This document shows, piece by piece, positions 8,480 through 17,514 of a stretch of DNA of 64,000 nt. Source of the DNA: Lachnospiraceae bacterium (GTDB taxonomy: Bacteria > Bacillota > Clostridia > Lachnospirales > Lachnospiraceae); NCBI GenBank assembly GCA_003979345.1, contig RYVZ01000003.1, positions 1 through 64,000 on the forward strand. The letters are read 5' to 3'. A program made the position numbers and the translations under genes. Every line of letters begins with the position of its first letter. The first letter of the stretch is position 1. The notes beneath the pieces are model-generated. The model was not told the DNA's origin and ran no database searches. It was given only the letters and a program-made list of their open reading frames with translations.

Positions 8480-9571
8480 ATGGTTAAAAATATGAAAAAA
8501 ATTTTAGGACATCAGGTACCCTTTTCAGTGGGTGCGGAATCAGATAATTTTACTGCGGCACTTGCATCTGCGCTGGTCATTGCGCGCGGATATACGGTGG
8601 AAACACCTTATTGGTGTACGTCGAAGCGCCGCCATTGCATTCACTGCAGTCCCTGTGGGGATCATCTGCTCGAACGCCATCAGGAGTCCGTTTATCATTC
8701 TCTTTTGGCGGCATCGACACTGGCGTTTGGCTTCGATTATCCGTGGGATGACACCGTTGATCCACATTCTCTGCCGGGATTTCGAAGCGGCTGGCGCTGG
8801 GATGATGATTTTGTCCATGCACTGGCGCGGTTTGCAGGATTTTCTTATCAGCGCTTTGATGGTACCAGCGCAAAGGAAGAGATGCTTTCCACAATGAAAA
8901 GCTCTTTGGATGCTGGTTTCCCGACTCTGCTGCGGCTGGAAAACGAAATGGCGTGGATTCTGGCAGCAGGGTATGATGCAGATACGGTGTATGGTCTGGA
9001 TTCACAGTTTCATGCTCTGTCCGATAACTGGTATTCCGCGCTGCGCGATGCCATTGTCATCACTGGCTGTACCGTGCCTGAGATGTCCTGCAAAGAGCTC
9101 CTGCAGCGCATCGCAGATGCTCTGTCCTATAAGGAGCATACTGCGCTTGAAAGCGTGATCATGGATGCGCTCGATCATGTGACGGCGGAAAACGCCATGG
9201 ACACTGCCGGCATGATGTGCGGCATCATCGGTGTGCCGACTGAAGCAAGATGGCATGCCGCGGAAGCATTTACCGGGGCCGAAAACCTGTTGTGCAATGT
9301 CTGCACAAATAAAGAAATACATAACCGGTTGAGTAATATTTTTGCGGCACGGTATATGATGGAGGGAAATGATGAAACGCACGGCATCGGATGGAAGATA
9401 TGGAGTGCGCTTGGTGTGGGTCCCGAGACCGGATATGAGATCAATGAGCAGTCCGCAGTATTGATCTTACAAAAGGAAACACAGGAAACGCTGAAACGCC
9501 TCTATGCGAAGGTGTTTGAAAACGATCGCGCCGTATGTGCCGAAATTCAGGCGTGCCTTGAACAATTGTAA
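8480..9571 (+). CDS. C39/BtrH-like protein, unknown function
   Basis: A 363-residue soluble protein related in layout to the non-HTH part of the preceding regulator: an N-terminal papain-like half (GAESDNFTAALASALVIARG, a Cys-rich stretch RRHCIHCSPCGDH near residue 57, SGWRWDDDFVHALARFAGF) and a helical C-terminal half. I do not recognise a specific enzyme. BtrH-type folds transfer acyl groups in butirosin synthesis, but no such pathway is visible here. ATG 8480 has AGGA 6 bases upstream; an in-frame ATG at 8438 lacks a close ribosome site. Only 82 bases separate it from the regulator, so the two are probably cotranscribed. Confidence 0.6.
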   Translation: MVKNMKKILGHQVPFSVGAESDNFTAALASALVIARGYTVETPYWCTSKRRHCIHCSPCGDHLLERHQESVYHSLLAASTLAFGFDYPWDDTVDPHSLPGFRSGWRWDDDFVHALARFAGFSYQRFDGTSAKEEMLSTMKSSLDAGFPTLLRLENEMAWILAAGYDADTVYGLDSQFHALSDNWYSALRDAIVITGCTVPEMSCKELLQRIADALSYKEHTALESVIMDALDHVTAENAMDTAGMMCGIIGVPTEARWHAAEAFTGAENLLCNVCTNKEIHNRLSNIFAARYMMEGNDETHGIGWKIWSALGVGPETGYEINEQSAVLILQKETQETLKRLYAKVFENDRAVCAEIQACLEQL

Positions 9572-9645
9572 GATATGAAAAACGCTGTGAATCAGCAGGC
9601 AAGATAAGAGCAGAAAAAGATTCATACTTCAAAGAGTCATACAAA

Positions 9646-9701
9646 AAAAGCAGATAGATCCGTGAAACGGCAGCGTGCCGTACAGGAACCTATCTGCTTT
9701 T
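9646..9701. terminator. Two-tier hairpin between convergent genes
   Basis: Outer arms AAAAGCAGATAG (9646-9657) and CTATCTGCTTTT (9690-9701) enclose an inner hairpin ACGGCA-GCG-TGCCGT (9667-9681). A and T runs on either side suit a bidirectional terminator for the C39-like gene (+) and the ABC permease (-). Confidence 0.7.
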
Positions 9702-9727
9702 ATAACATATAAACAAAATGATGAACT

Positions 9728-11101
9728 TTATTTTCCTTTCAGCATCCCGATCAATGCCGCCGGTTTCGGCGGATTGCCTTTGTAAAGCGACATCATGCGG
9801 TATACTTTACCCGCGGCTGCCAGACAGAGCACGACGCAGGCGAGCACGATCGCGAGAGAGGCGCATGCGGTCGGAATGGAAACATAACCCAATAGCACGC
9901 GGCTCGGTGTTACCAGAATCGACGTGAACGGAACGAAGTCGTACCATACTGCGGAAGCAGGCATATTTCCCGTCATTGCGCCGGAGGTGATCACCGCAAA
10001 GAAGCTGATGATCAGAATGAGTGTAAACAAACTGTTTGTCGAGGATAGATCTTCCGGTTTGCTTGCCAGGGAACCGCCGATCGCGGCAAGTCCGCAGTAG
10101 AGTGCAAACGCGCCGATGATCATGAGCAGGGCGAGGATCGCGCCGCCGATCGTGAACATTCCCGACATGTTTCCGAGCAGATCAAAAAATGCGATCAAAG
10201 TCATATCGGTCTGCGGATTGATCATTTTTACAAACATAGAGCCGGCGGCGAAGCCGCCGATCAGTGCCGCGATCCAAAGGACAAACTGGAGGGTGCTTGC
10301 CGCGATGACGGCAAATACTTTACCGAAGATCATGGAGGTCGGTTTGACGGAGACTAAGAAGGTATCCATCAATTTGGAAGTCTTTTCCATGATGACGCAG
10401 TTTGCAACGCCCTGTCCGTAGAAAAGAACAAGGAAATAGATCAGCATGATATTGACGTACGGCATGAGCATGGACAGGACCGGTTTCATAGCCGTCACAG
10501 GATCATCAGGGTCTTCGTTTTCATTTTCTACGGGCTGTCCGTCCGCCGTGATATGCGTGGTCTGTGATACGACCGGAACGGAAAGCTCGGCAAGCGTTTC
10601 ATAGGAAATGCCCGCTTTTTCACTGAGCACAAGACGGAAATACATGTTGATGTAATCTTTCAGGGAGTTCGCGTCATCCACTGAGATATCGCATTCGTCC
10701 GTCCGCAGCAGGTGAAAGCGGTAGGTTCCGTTTAAGTCGATTGTCAGAATCAGGCTCATCGGATTGGCATCGGCAAGCGCCTTTGCCGCTTCAAGATCGT
10801 TCCCGCAGTCGGTATAGGAAATATCGGAGAAACGGGGATTTCCCATTTGACTTAAGAAGTTAAAGTCTACGGATACGGGCGTGTTGTCCACAACATATAC
10901 ATCTGTGACGGGCGACGGTTCATCCGCCCGTGCGGTGTGCTTACCGAACTTCTCTACGCACGGCATGATCACTGCCGGAAGCAGGAAACAGACCACCGCG
11001 AGAAGAATTGTGATCATGCGGTAGCTTTTTGCCTCGAACTGCCTTGCCAGTGTAAAAGAAAATACTTGTTTGGTTGCACTTGACTGACTTATCTTACCCA
11101 T
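9728..11101 (-). CDS. ABC-2 type transporter permease (NatB-like)
   Basis: A 457-residue permease of the ABC-2/NatB export family. One membrane helix near residues 30-48 is followed by an extracytoplasmic domain of about 150 residues (containing DVYVVDNTPVSVDFNFLSQM) and then five or six helices from residue 220 onward. The block MEKTSKLMDTFLVSVKPTSM is the usual cytoplasmic coupling motif (EEKxSK..E.LL.SV.P). It begins 1 base after the upstream permease ends, so the two are translationally linked and probably form a heterodimer with the ATPase at 12433. Sodium or drug export is possible; the substrate is unknown. Confidence 0.87.
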   Translation of the reverse strand: MGKISQSSATKQVFSFTLARQFEAKSYRMITILLAVVCFLLPAVIMPCVEKFGKHTARADEPSPVTDVYVVDNTPVSVDFNFLSQMGNPRFSDISYTDCGNDLEAAKALADANPMSLILTIDLNGTYRFHLLRTDECDISVDDANSLKDYINMYFRLVLSEKAGISYETLAELSVPVVSQTTHITADGQPVENENEDPDDPVTAMKPVLSMLMPYVNIMLIYFLVLFYGQGVANCVIMEKTSKLMDTFLVSVKPTSMIFGKVFAVIAASTLQFVLWIAALIGGFAAGSMFVKMINPQTDMTLIAFFDLLGNMSGMFTIGGAILALLMIIGAFALYCGLAAIGGSLASKPEDLSSTNSLFTLILIISFFAVITSGAMTGNMPASAVWYDFVPFTSILVTPSRVLLGYVSIPTACASLAIVLACVVLCLAAAGKVYRMMSLYKGNPPKPAALIGMLKGK

Positions 11102-11102
11102 A

Positions 11103-12446
11103 TTACTGTACCCCCTTTGCTGAGGATGTCTTTGCCATTGTAAGCATATCTTTTAATTTTACGCGGTTTCCGCGGTGCATGAGCAGGCTTGTATAAACCT
11201 TTGCACAGAAAACGGCGAGCAGGATGACGACAGCTGCCTGTAAGATCCACGACAGGATCAGGATGCCTGCGCTGATATTGCCCATCATGAAGTGGATCGG
11301 TGCGCAGAAAACCGAGATGACCGGTAAAATGCTTGTGATCAGAGCCATTGTTTCGGAGCCGGTAGACGTTGCCATTATGGAGATGATATAGCCTGCCATG
11401 ATCAAAAGCGTCACGCCCATGGTCGCGCTCTCCGTATCCTCAGTGGACGAGCAGCCCGTTGCCGAAAGCCCTGCGATGATCGCGAACGTCAGGAATGCAA
11501 GCAGCAGGGAGATGACGACAGCTATGATGAAAAGTGCGCTGAAATTCAATAATCCGCCTGAAATACTGAATTCCCCGCCCGCAAACATTTCCGAAAGCGG
11601 TGCGACAGCCATAAATCTGCTGCATACGGCGTGGGACAGCAGGTAGCCGAGGATCATGCCGCCCATTGTCATGAGCACATATGTCATGGCGGCAAGAATT
11701 TTGCCGACGATCAGGGCGAGCGGCTTTACACTTACCATTAAGAGCTCGATGAGCTTGGAAGCTTTTTCCTCAATGACGGTACGCACGATATAGGATACCG
11801 AAAGGACGCTCACCATCATCACGACAATGGAATAGATGAGCTGGACGATATATTGCGTGCTCCACCGGTTTTCATCTTCCAAGTAGGAATCGTAGGACTC
11901 TGTATCGGACTCCCAGGAAGCCATGACAAACGCAAGCTGCTCTTCGGAAATATGAAGCGTGCGGTAGCGCATCTGGTCAAACTGCTCTGTGAGAAACGTG
12001 CTGAGGGAGGCGATGTCGTTGTCACTTAATTCGGTATTTTCCGCCGCAGTGACGGAAAGCTGGTACGTGCCTGTTTCGGCGTCAAAAAGGATGGACGCAT
12101 ATACGTCGTTAGGACCGGGCGCGCTCTGGGCGCTGTCCGCCGGTGCGCCGTCCACACTGTGGAACGTTGTCTTAGACCAAAACTCATTTTCGTCTGCCGC
12201 ATTCTGCAGATCGGCGCCTGTTAAGGCATATGGCTCCGCACAGTCGCTGAAATACACGTTAGCAACATCTGAGTACAGTGCCGTACTGCCGCTGTTTCCG
12301 ATCAGGGAAGTGACCGGCACGGAGGCGATCGAAAACAGGATTATGATGATCAGGGATATCATGTTTGCTTTGTTTTTCAGGAACTGCGTCAGGGTAAAGC
12401 GGTATACCATGCCGGTTCCCGTCAGTTGTCCTTTATACTGTTTCAT
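11103..12446 (-). CDS. ABC-2 type transporter permease (NatB-like)
   Basis: A 447-residue paralogue of the next gene with the same plan: one N-terminal helix, an extracytoplasmic domain at about residues 50-190, then a helix bundle. The coupling block here is EEKASKLIELLMVSVKPLAL, closer to the NatB consensus than that of its partner. I chose ATG 12446 because AGGTGG lies 8 bases upstream; ATGs at 12452 and 12458 are too close to that site. The start overlaps the end of the ATPase gene by 14 bases. Two permeases plus one ATPase suggest a heteromeric exporter. Confidence 0.87.
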   Translation of the reverse strand: MKQYKGQLTGTGMVYRFTLTQFLKNKANMISLIIIILFSIASVPVTSLIGNSGSTALYSDVANVYFSDCAEPYALTGADLQNAADENEFWSKTTFHSVDGAPADSAQSAPGPNDVYASILFDAETGTYQLSVTAAENTELSDNDIASLSTFLTEQFDQMRYRTLHISEEQLAFVMASWESDTESYDSYLEDENRWSTQYIVQLIYSIVVMMVSVLSVSYIVRTVIEEKASKLIELLMVSVKPLALIVGKILAAMTYVLMTMGGMILGYLLSHAVCSRFMAVAPLSEMFAGGEFSISGGLLNFSALFIIAVVISLLLAFLTFAIIAGLSATGCSSTEDTESATMGVTLLIMAGYIISIMATSTGSETMALITSILPVISVFCAPIHFMMGNISAGILILSWILQAAVVILLAVFCAKVYTSLLMHRGNRVKLKDMLTMAKTSSAKGVQ

Positions 12447-13452
12447 GAGCATCACCACCTACTTTTTCAACAAAGATTTCATGCAAGGACGGCTCGCGGA
12501 GGTCAAAGGTAATGACCGGAATATGATCTGCGATCAGCATGGAAAGCAGTTCGTTTGCCTGTGCCTCACCGGTTACTTTCAACTGGTACTCGTGTTCTTT
12601 TTCCGTTAAGAGCGTGACGTTTGCCCGCGTGATATACGGCATGATGTCCTGTTCGACTTTCAGCGCGAGATTGACGCGGCCGTAGCTCTTTTTGATTTCG
12701 TTTAAGTTACCCTGAAGAACCGCTTTCGCGTGGTCAAGGATCGTGATATCGGTACAAAATTCCTCGACGGTCGCCATCTGGTGGCTTGACATGATCAGGT
12801 ATTTGCCTGCGGTGATCTCCTCGCGGATGATGTTTTTGAACAGGTCGGTATTGACCGGGTCAAGACCGGAAAGCGGCTCGTCTAAGATCAGCAGTTCGGG
12901 ATTGGAGATCAGCGCCGTCATAAACTGGATCTTCTGCTGGTTTCCTTTGGAGAGCTGATCGGCGAGTCTTGGTTTGTTTTTCTTTTTACGGGCAGCAGCG
13001 CCGGCACGTGCCCCGCCAAAACCGGTCTTTTGTGCAGGATTGGCATCGGAAGCGTCCGGGGAAGTATTGGGATAGAGATATTCCTCCACTTCAAGGCGTG
13101 CCGCCCAGTGCTTGATACGCTTCTTTGCTTCCGCCTTCGGAACGCCGCGCAGACCGGCAAAGTAGATCAACTGGTCCATCAGTGCATATTTCGGGTAGAG
13201 ACCGCGCTCCTCGGCGAGATAGCCGACATTGCATGTCGCAGTATCGAGCGGCTTGCCGTTCCAAAGGACCTCGCCGCTGTTTTTGGACAACATGCCGAGC
13301 ATCATACGGATGGAAGTGGTCTTGCCGGCGCCGTTCGTGCCGAGCAGTGCGTAAACGCCGGGCTTTTCCATGGAAAAGCTCAGGCTTTCAAGTACGGTCT
13401 TTTCGCCGTATTTTTTGGAGAGATTTTTTACTTCGAGACTCATAGGTTTCAT
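12433..13452 (-). CDS. ABC transporter ATPase (NatA-like)
   Basis: The energy subunit of the exporter formed with the two downstream permeases. Visible motifs are Walker A GTNGAGKTT, signature LSKGNQQK, Walker B LLILDEPLSGLD and the switch His in MSSHQM. The signature LSKGNQQK, rather than LSGGQ, is typical of the NatA/YhaQ group. There is a Gly/Ala/Lys-rich insertion (around ARAGAAARKKKNK) just before the signature. The C-terminal 90 residues form the extra domain seen in NatA-type exporters. ATG 13443 is an alternative start with AAAGG 9 bases upstream. Length (339 or 336) is normal. Confidence 0.9.
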   Translation of the reverse strand: MKPMSLEVKNLSKKYGEKTVLESLSFSMEKPGVYALLGTNGAGKTTSIRMMLGMLSKNSGEVLWNGKPLDTATCNVGYLAEERGLYPKYALMDQLIYFAGLRGVPKAEAKKRIKHWAARLEVEEYLYPNTSPDASDANPAQKTGFGGARAGAAARKKKNKPRLADQLSKGNQQKIQFMTALISNPELLILDEPLSGLDPVNTDLFKNIIREEITAGKYLIMSSHQMATVEEFCTDITILDHAKAVLQGNLNEIKKSYGRVNLALKVEQDIMPYITRANVTLLTEKEHEYQLKVTGEAQANELLSMLIADHIPVITFDLREPSLHEIFVEKVGGDAHETV

Positions 13453-13534
13453 CCTTTCCTTAGAAAATAATATGTTTCATGATATTTGCATTTATATGGA
13501 GCGGGCGTCCCCGCAGTACTGCCATGTCTTAAAA

Positions 13535-14263
13535 TCACGATACCCTCTGGCGCAGGAGCATCCGGTAACTGATCAGGGCGATCACGCACAGGAAGCCCGT
13601 ACTGATCAGGAGCCATGCAAAAGCCGGAAGCCAGGAAATGATCTCTCTTAATGTAAGAACTATATGGGACATTACCGTATGCCGTTCATTTTCCAGATCA
13701 CTTATCGCGCGCGGGATCGTGAACGCACCGACCATCCAGAGAACCCAGATCACCCAAAAGGCGGCTTTTCCAAAGCGAAGGAACAGAACACCGATAAACT
13801 GCGCCAGTATGGTAAAGGCAAACAGGAAAAGGGCAAGGAGCGTCGGAGTAAGGGAGGCAAAATAATTGGATTCGCAGGGATATGCGTTCCACCAGTGCTT
13901 TAGTCGGAGCTGTTCGGTCAGTGCGGACAGGTAAAGCGCCGCGCAGCCGCATACTGCAGCAGTAAAGGCGCAGAGGAGACTGCCGGCAAAAAAAGATCTG
14001 CGTGTGCGGCTCATGCCGACAGCGGTCTCGAAATTCCGCTGTACATACAACATGGCGAACAGGAAAGCAACGCCCATAAACGCGATCAGCGACATGAGAA
14101 ACGCCATCTCGAAAGTTTCGGGATTTTCTGCATGGGATTCCGATACACGCATGATGACTTCAAAGAAGACCGTGCCGAACAGACCGAAGCCAAGGACGAA
14201 GCAAAAGCTCAGACTGAAAAACGGGATTCCTGTTTTAAGCATGGTAAGCACTGTTTTTTTCAT
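13535..14263 (-). CDS. Six-helix membrane protein, probable ABC exporter permease
   Basis: A 242-residue integral membrane protein with about six helices and no soluble domain. It is the last gene of the GntR-led operon (15960, 14998, 14339, 13535) and therefore the likely second permease of that ABC system. I see no family motif strong enough to name it; the internal segment VQRNFETAVGMSRTRRSF resembles the R-x-x-F...G.SR..FF segment of small ABC-2-like permeases, also visible in the upstream gene as YSCTRKSLFWG. The role is inferred mostly from position. Confidence 0.7.
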   Translation of the reverse strand: MKKTVLTMLKTGIPFFSLSFCFVLGFGLFGTVFFEVIMRVSESHAENPETFEMAFLMSLIAFMGVAFLFAMLYVQRNFETAVGMSRTRRSFFAGSLLCAFTAAVCGCAALYLSALTEQLRLKHWWNAYPCESNYFASLTPTLLALFLFAFTILAQFIGVLFLRFGKAAFWVIWVLWMVGAFTIPRAISDLENERHTVMSHIVLTLREIISWLPAFAWLLISTGFLCVIALISYRMLLRQRVS

Positions 14264-14338
14264 GCGTCATATCTCCTTGTAAATGAAACGTCTCGTCCGG
14301 CAGATGCCGGAAAAACATACGGTTTTTGTGACCGGGTA

Positions 14339-15001
14339 TCAGCGGGTCACGGCGGTTTTGCGGAGGATCGAATAGTTTACCGTGTCTCCAAGCAGCAGGA
14401 CCGCAAAGCCGGCTGGCAGGATCCATACTGCATTTTTCGAAAGGAATGTCATAAGTACCGGGTCGATTCCCCTGTCGTCGGAAAATGCCGAGAAGCAGAA
14501 TCCGACGACGCCGCCCAAAATCCCGGAGCAGGCGGTCATGATCACGACAGCCGCCCTGCCGAATTTTAGAACGATTCCGCCGAGCAGCGCGCCGAGTCCC
14601 ACAGAGGCTGCAAAGAGGCCGGCAGATGCGGGCAGCAGGCGTAGGAAGCCGCGCAGTCCTGCTTCTGTAAAAAAGTGGCAGTAGATTCCTAACAATACCA
14701 AAATAGCGCTGACGATCAGCAGCATCATGTACTGGGTTCCCCAAAACAGGGACTTACGCGTACAGCTATAGGGAATCACAAGCGACGGCATGATTAAATT
14801 ATTTCCCATGCTGAACACAACGATAAAAAGGTACAGGACCAATAAAACGACGACCGGAAAGCCCTCCGTGTTTACACGTTCGGACCAGAGCAGGCCAAAC
14901 AGAAAACATGCCGCCGCGACAACGAGGCAAAGCGCGATATATTCTCCTGCCATAAGCGTGAAATATCGGATGGCACGTAAAAAGCCTTTCATAGGGTTCA
15001 C
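14339..15001 (-). CDS. Small ABC exporter permease-like membrane protein
   Basis: A 220-residue membrane protein with about six helices, starting at ATG 15001, which overlaps the TGA of the ATPase gene by 4 bases and implies translational coupling. The segment PYSCTRKSLFWGTQYM matches the conserved loop of small permeases in YtrB-type operons. It probably forms the membrane channel with the next gene. Confidence 0.72.
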   Translation of the reverse strand: MNPMKGFLRAIRYFTLMAGEYIALCLVVAAACFLFGLLWSERVNTEGFPVVVLLVLYLFIVVFSMGNNLIMPSLVIPYSCTRKSLFWGTQYMMLLIVSAILVLLGIYCHFFTEAGLRGFLRLLPASAGLFAASVGLGALLGGIVLKFGRAAVVIMTACSGILGGVVGFCFSAFSDDRGIDPVLMTFLSKNAVWILPAGFAVLLLGDTVNYSILRKTAVTR

Positions 15002-15963
15002 CGGTCCTTTCTGTCACCGGAGTTCCCCTCCGGTGCATTCTGCGGTATTTCTGCCGTGCTCCGCCGTACATCCGGCGCGTCGGAATGAGTGTCGGAACCG
15101 CATAACGCGATTAAAAGGTTTTGCAGGTTGACGGGCTGGCTGCTGAGATCATAGCCGTCCGCAATACGCTGTCCCTCGCGCAAAAGAACGGTCACAGCCT
15201 TGCTCCTGCCAAGCTTTTCGGGGTGGTACACGGTAAGCCCCGCTGTCGCCGCGTCTACATCTTCTTCTTTGCCGCTGATATGGACAGCGCGCTCCAAAAG
15301 CGTCTGTGTCGTTTCCTTTAACAGAATGCGTCCGTCGTTTAAGAAGATTGTCTCCTCAAACAGATCTTCGGCTTCTTCGATGATATGTGTGGAGACCAGG
15401 AACGTGCGTCCCGTTTCCGTGTATTCCGAGAGCAGCTCCTTGTAAAAAGCGTCTCTCGCAATGACGTCAAGCCCTGCAACCGGTTCGTCGAGGAAGGTCA
15501 TATCCGCCTTGCTCGCAAGCGCGATGATGATCGTGACCATGGACATCATTCCCTTGCTCAGCTTGCAAATCTTCTTTTTCGTTTCGAGCTCAAAATCTTT
15601 TATGAGGCGTTCAGCGAGCCGTTTATCCCAGTTAGGGAAAAAGAGCGAAGCGGCTTTTAAGTAATCTTTTACTTTCAGGCTGTTGGCGCCCCATCCGATC
15701 AGGGGGTTTAATTCCCTTGAAAAACAGATATGATCGAGTGCGTCCTGATTTTCCCAGACAGGCATGCCGTTATAGGTGACCGTGCCGCTTGTGACGGGAC
15801 TCTGCGCCGTGAGGGTGGAAAGCAGCGTCGTTTTACCGGCGCCGTTGCGTCCGATCAGACCGTAAATTTTGTCTGGCTCAAGTTCCAGATCAATGCCGTG
15901 CAGAATTTCTTTTTTTCCGTATTTTTTCACAAGATCGTTGCAGATCAGTTTTCCGGTACTCAT
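14998..15963 (-). CDS. ABC transporter ATPase (YtrB-like)
   Basis: A 321-residue ABC ATPase. Walker A is GRNGAGKTT at residues 38-46, signature LSKGMMSM, Walker B MTFLDEPVAGLD and switch HII in VSTHII. The signature is a degenerate LSKGM form, common in the YtrB group controlled by YtrA-type GntR repressors. It overlaps both neighbours by 4 bases, so the operon is tightly coupled. In Bacillus the Ytr system responds to cell-wall antibiotics; a similar role here is inference. Confidence 0.87.
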   Translation of the reverse strand: MSTGKLICNDLVKKYGKKEILHGIDLELEPDKIYGLIGRNGAGKTTLLSTLTAQSPVTSGTVTYNGMPVWENQDALDHICFSRELNPLIGWGANSLKVKDYLKAASLFFPNWDKRLAERLIKDFELETKKKICKLSKGMMSMVTIIIALASKADMTFLDEPVAGLDVIARDAFYKELLSEYTETGRTFLVSTHIIEEAEDLFEETIFLNDGRILLKETTQTLLERAVHISGKEEDVDAATAGLTVYHPEKLGRSKAVTVLLREGQRIADGYDLSSQPVNLQNLLIALCGSDTHSDAPDVRRSTAEIPQNAPEGNSGDRKDR

Positions 15964-16343
15964 ACTTCTTTCGTGCCCCTTTCGTAATTTGAGTCGATCA
16001 TCGAGATCAGTTCGCTGCGGCTGATATTTAAGCGTTTTGTCTCCTCCAAAACGGAAGACAGGCAGGAAGTAAAAAATCCGTCACGCCGGCGGCTGCGAAT
16101 GGCTTTTTTCGCGCCGGAGGCAACAAACATGCCGATTCCCCGTTTCTTATAGAGGACGCCGGTGTCCACCAAAAGGTTGATGCCTTTGGCAGCAGTTGCC
16201 GGATTGATCGCATAGAGCTTTGCAAGCTCGTTCGTACTGGGAACGCGTTCCTCTTCGAGAAGGACGTCGCGAAGAATATCATTTTCCAACATTTCGGCTA
16301 TCTGCAGATAAATCGATTTTTCCTGGGACAGAAATTCGTTCAT
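15960..16343 (-). CDS. GntR family repressor, YtrA subfamily
   Basis: A 127-residue regulator. The winged helix is residues 10-75 (QIAEMLENDILRDVLLEEER; VPSTNELAKLYAINPATAAK; GVLYKKRGIGMFV), and only a short helical tail for dimerisation follows, as in the YtrA subfamily. AAGGAGG sits 5 bases before ATG 16343. It heads the ABC operon and almost certainly represses it: a 24-bp inverted repeat at 16367-16390 overlaps the -10 box of its own promoter. Confidence 0.9.
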   Translation of the reverse strand: MNEFLSQEKSIYLQIAEMLENDILRDVLLEEERVPSTNELAKLYAINPATAAKGINLLVDTGVLYKKRGIGMFVASGAKKAIRSRRRDGFFTSCLSSVLEETKRLNISRSELISMIDSNYERGTKEV

Positions 16344-16366
16344 GCGTCCTCCTTTCTGGGTTCATC

Positions 16367-16390
16367 GGTTCGTTACTTGTGTAACTAACC
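16367..16390. promoter_or_regulatory. Inverted-repeat operator of the GntR/YtrA-type repressor
   Basis: Arms GGTTcGTTAC and GTAACtAACC around TTGT, one mismatch pair. The repeat overlaps the -10 hexamer (16388-16393) of the reverse-strand promoter, the layout of an autorepressed operon. Confidence 0.75.
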
Positions 16391-16416
16391 ATACAACCAA
16401 AAGAAGAAACTGTCAA
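16388..16416 (-). promoter_or_regulatory. Promoter of the GntR-ABC operon
   Basis: Reverse strand: perfect TTGACA (16411-16416), 17-base spacer, TATGGT (16388-16393). About 45 bases upstream of the GntR start codon. Confidence 0.75.
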
Positions 16417-16458
16417 TATGTTGTGATGATTTTTGTGATGATTTTTTTTATGAAATTT

Positions 16459-16487
16459 TTTACAAATCGGGCGGATACTGATATAAT
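16459..16487 (+). promoter_or_regulatory. Promoter of the TPR gene
   Basis: TTTACA (16459-16464) and perfect TATAAT (16482-16487), 17-base spacer, divergent from the GntR promoter. It rules out the far-upstream start codons of the TPR reading frame. Confidence 0.75.
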
Positions 16488-16560
16488 AAAAATATTCGGT
16501 CAAAAAACAATGGATTTGGGCGAAGCGGCAGATGCTTTGCGGGAAGGCACGGAACATAAA

Positions 16561-17430
16561 ATGGACATCAATGTATTTTATCAGACGTTGGATGATTTGT
16601 TTACAAATAATGAACTTACGCGGGTGGAGCCGTATCTGACAGCGTCTTTGTCACAGGCAAAAGAAGATGAGGACTGGCAGGCATACATCGCGGTTTGTAA
16701 TGAGATGATCGGTTTTTACCGGAGTATCTCACAGCATGAAAAGGCGTACCAGGCATCGGAGGATGTGCTGCTGCTCATGGAGGAGCTTCAGATGGAGGAT
16801 ACGGAGCATTTTGCGACGGTGCTGTTAAACTCAGCGACGGCATACCGTGCAGGCGGACGCTACCGGGACGCGTACGAGCAGTATATGAGGGCGGCGGGCA
16901 TTTATGAGGGATTGATCGCGCCCGATGATTACCGCTTTGCGGGGCTTTATAACAATATGAGCATGCTCTTGGAAGCGACGGGTGAAAACGGACAGGCGGC
17001 GGAGCTTGCCGAAAAAGCGCTTGACATCATCAGAAAGCAGGCGGACGCGCGGATGGAGGAAGCGACGACGCTGACGAATCTTGCGCTGATCAAGTTTAAG
17101 CTGTCGCGGACGGAGGAAGCGGAAAAGCTGCTCACCGAGGCGGTCTCTATTTTTGAGGAAGCAGGAGAAAAGACCGATGCGCATTACAGCGGGGCGCTTG
17201 CCGGACTTGCCGAAGCGGCGTTTCGCAAAGCGGATTATGCGCGCGCGCTGGAGCTTTATGACAGGGCGTGTGAGGAAGTCGCAAAGCATTTTGGGGAGAA
17301 CGAGAGCTATGCGATCCTTTCGGAGAACTGTGCGGCAGTCTGTGAACAGCTTGGCGAGCCGGAGCGCAGACAGGCATATCTGTTGCGCGCAGAGCGCGTG
17401 AGAAGTGCGTTGATAAGATCTATGGATTGA
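16561..17430 (+). CDS. Tetratricopeptide repeat protein
   Basis: A 289-residue soluble helical-repeat protein. At least five TPR units are visible between residues 40 and 275, with the usual W/L/G-Y-A/F-A-P pattern; examples are ATVLLNSATAYRAGGRYRDA, AGLYNNMSMLLEATGENGQA and LTNLALIKFKLSRTEEAEKL. Such proteins are scaffolds for protein partners; the partner is unknown. The frame is open from 16342, but the promoter at 16459-16487 puts transcription start near 16494, so I use ATG 16561 (MDINVFYQTLDDL), which matches the usual start of these clostridial proteins. Confidence 0.83.
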   Translation: MDINVFYQTLDDLFTNNELTRVEPYLTASLSQAKEDEDWQAYIAVCNEMIGFYRSISQHEKAYQASEDVLLLMEELQMEDTEHFATVLLNSATAYRAGGRYRDAYEQYMRAAGIYEGLIAPDDYRFAGLYNNMSMLLEATGENGQAAELAEKALDIIRKQADARMEEATTLTNLALIKFKLSRTEEAEKLLTEAVSIFEEAGEKTDAHYSGALAGLAEAAFRKADYARALELYDRACEEVAKHFGENESYAILSENCAAVCEQLGEPERRQAYLLRAERVRSALIRSMD

Positions 17431-17514
17431 GCTGCAGAAGATCAAAACGGGACTGACAGACGACATGTCCCGGAAAAAGAAACTGCGGTATCCGGTAGTG
17501 TGGGGAATTTGGAA

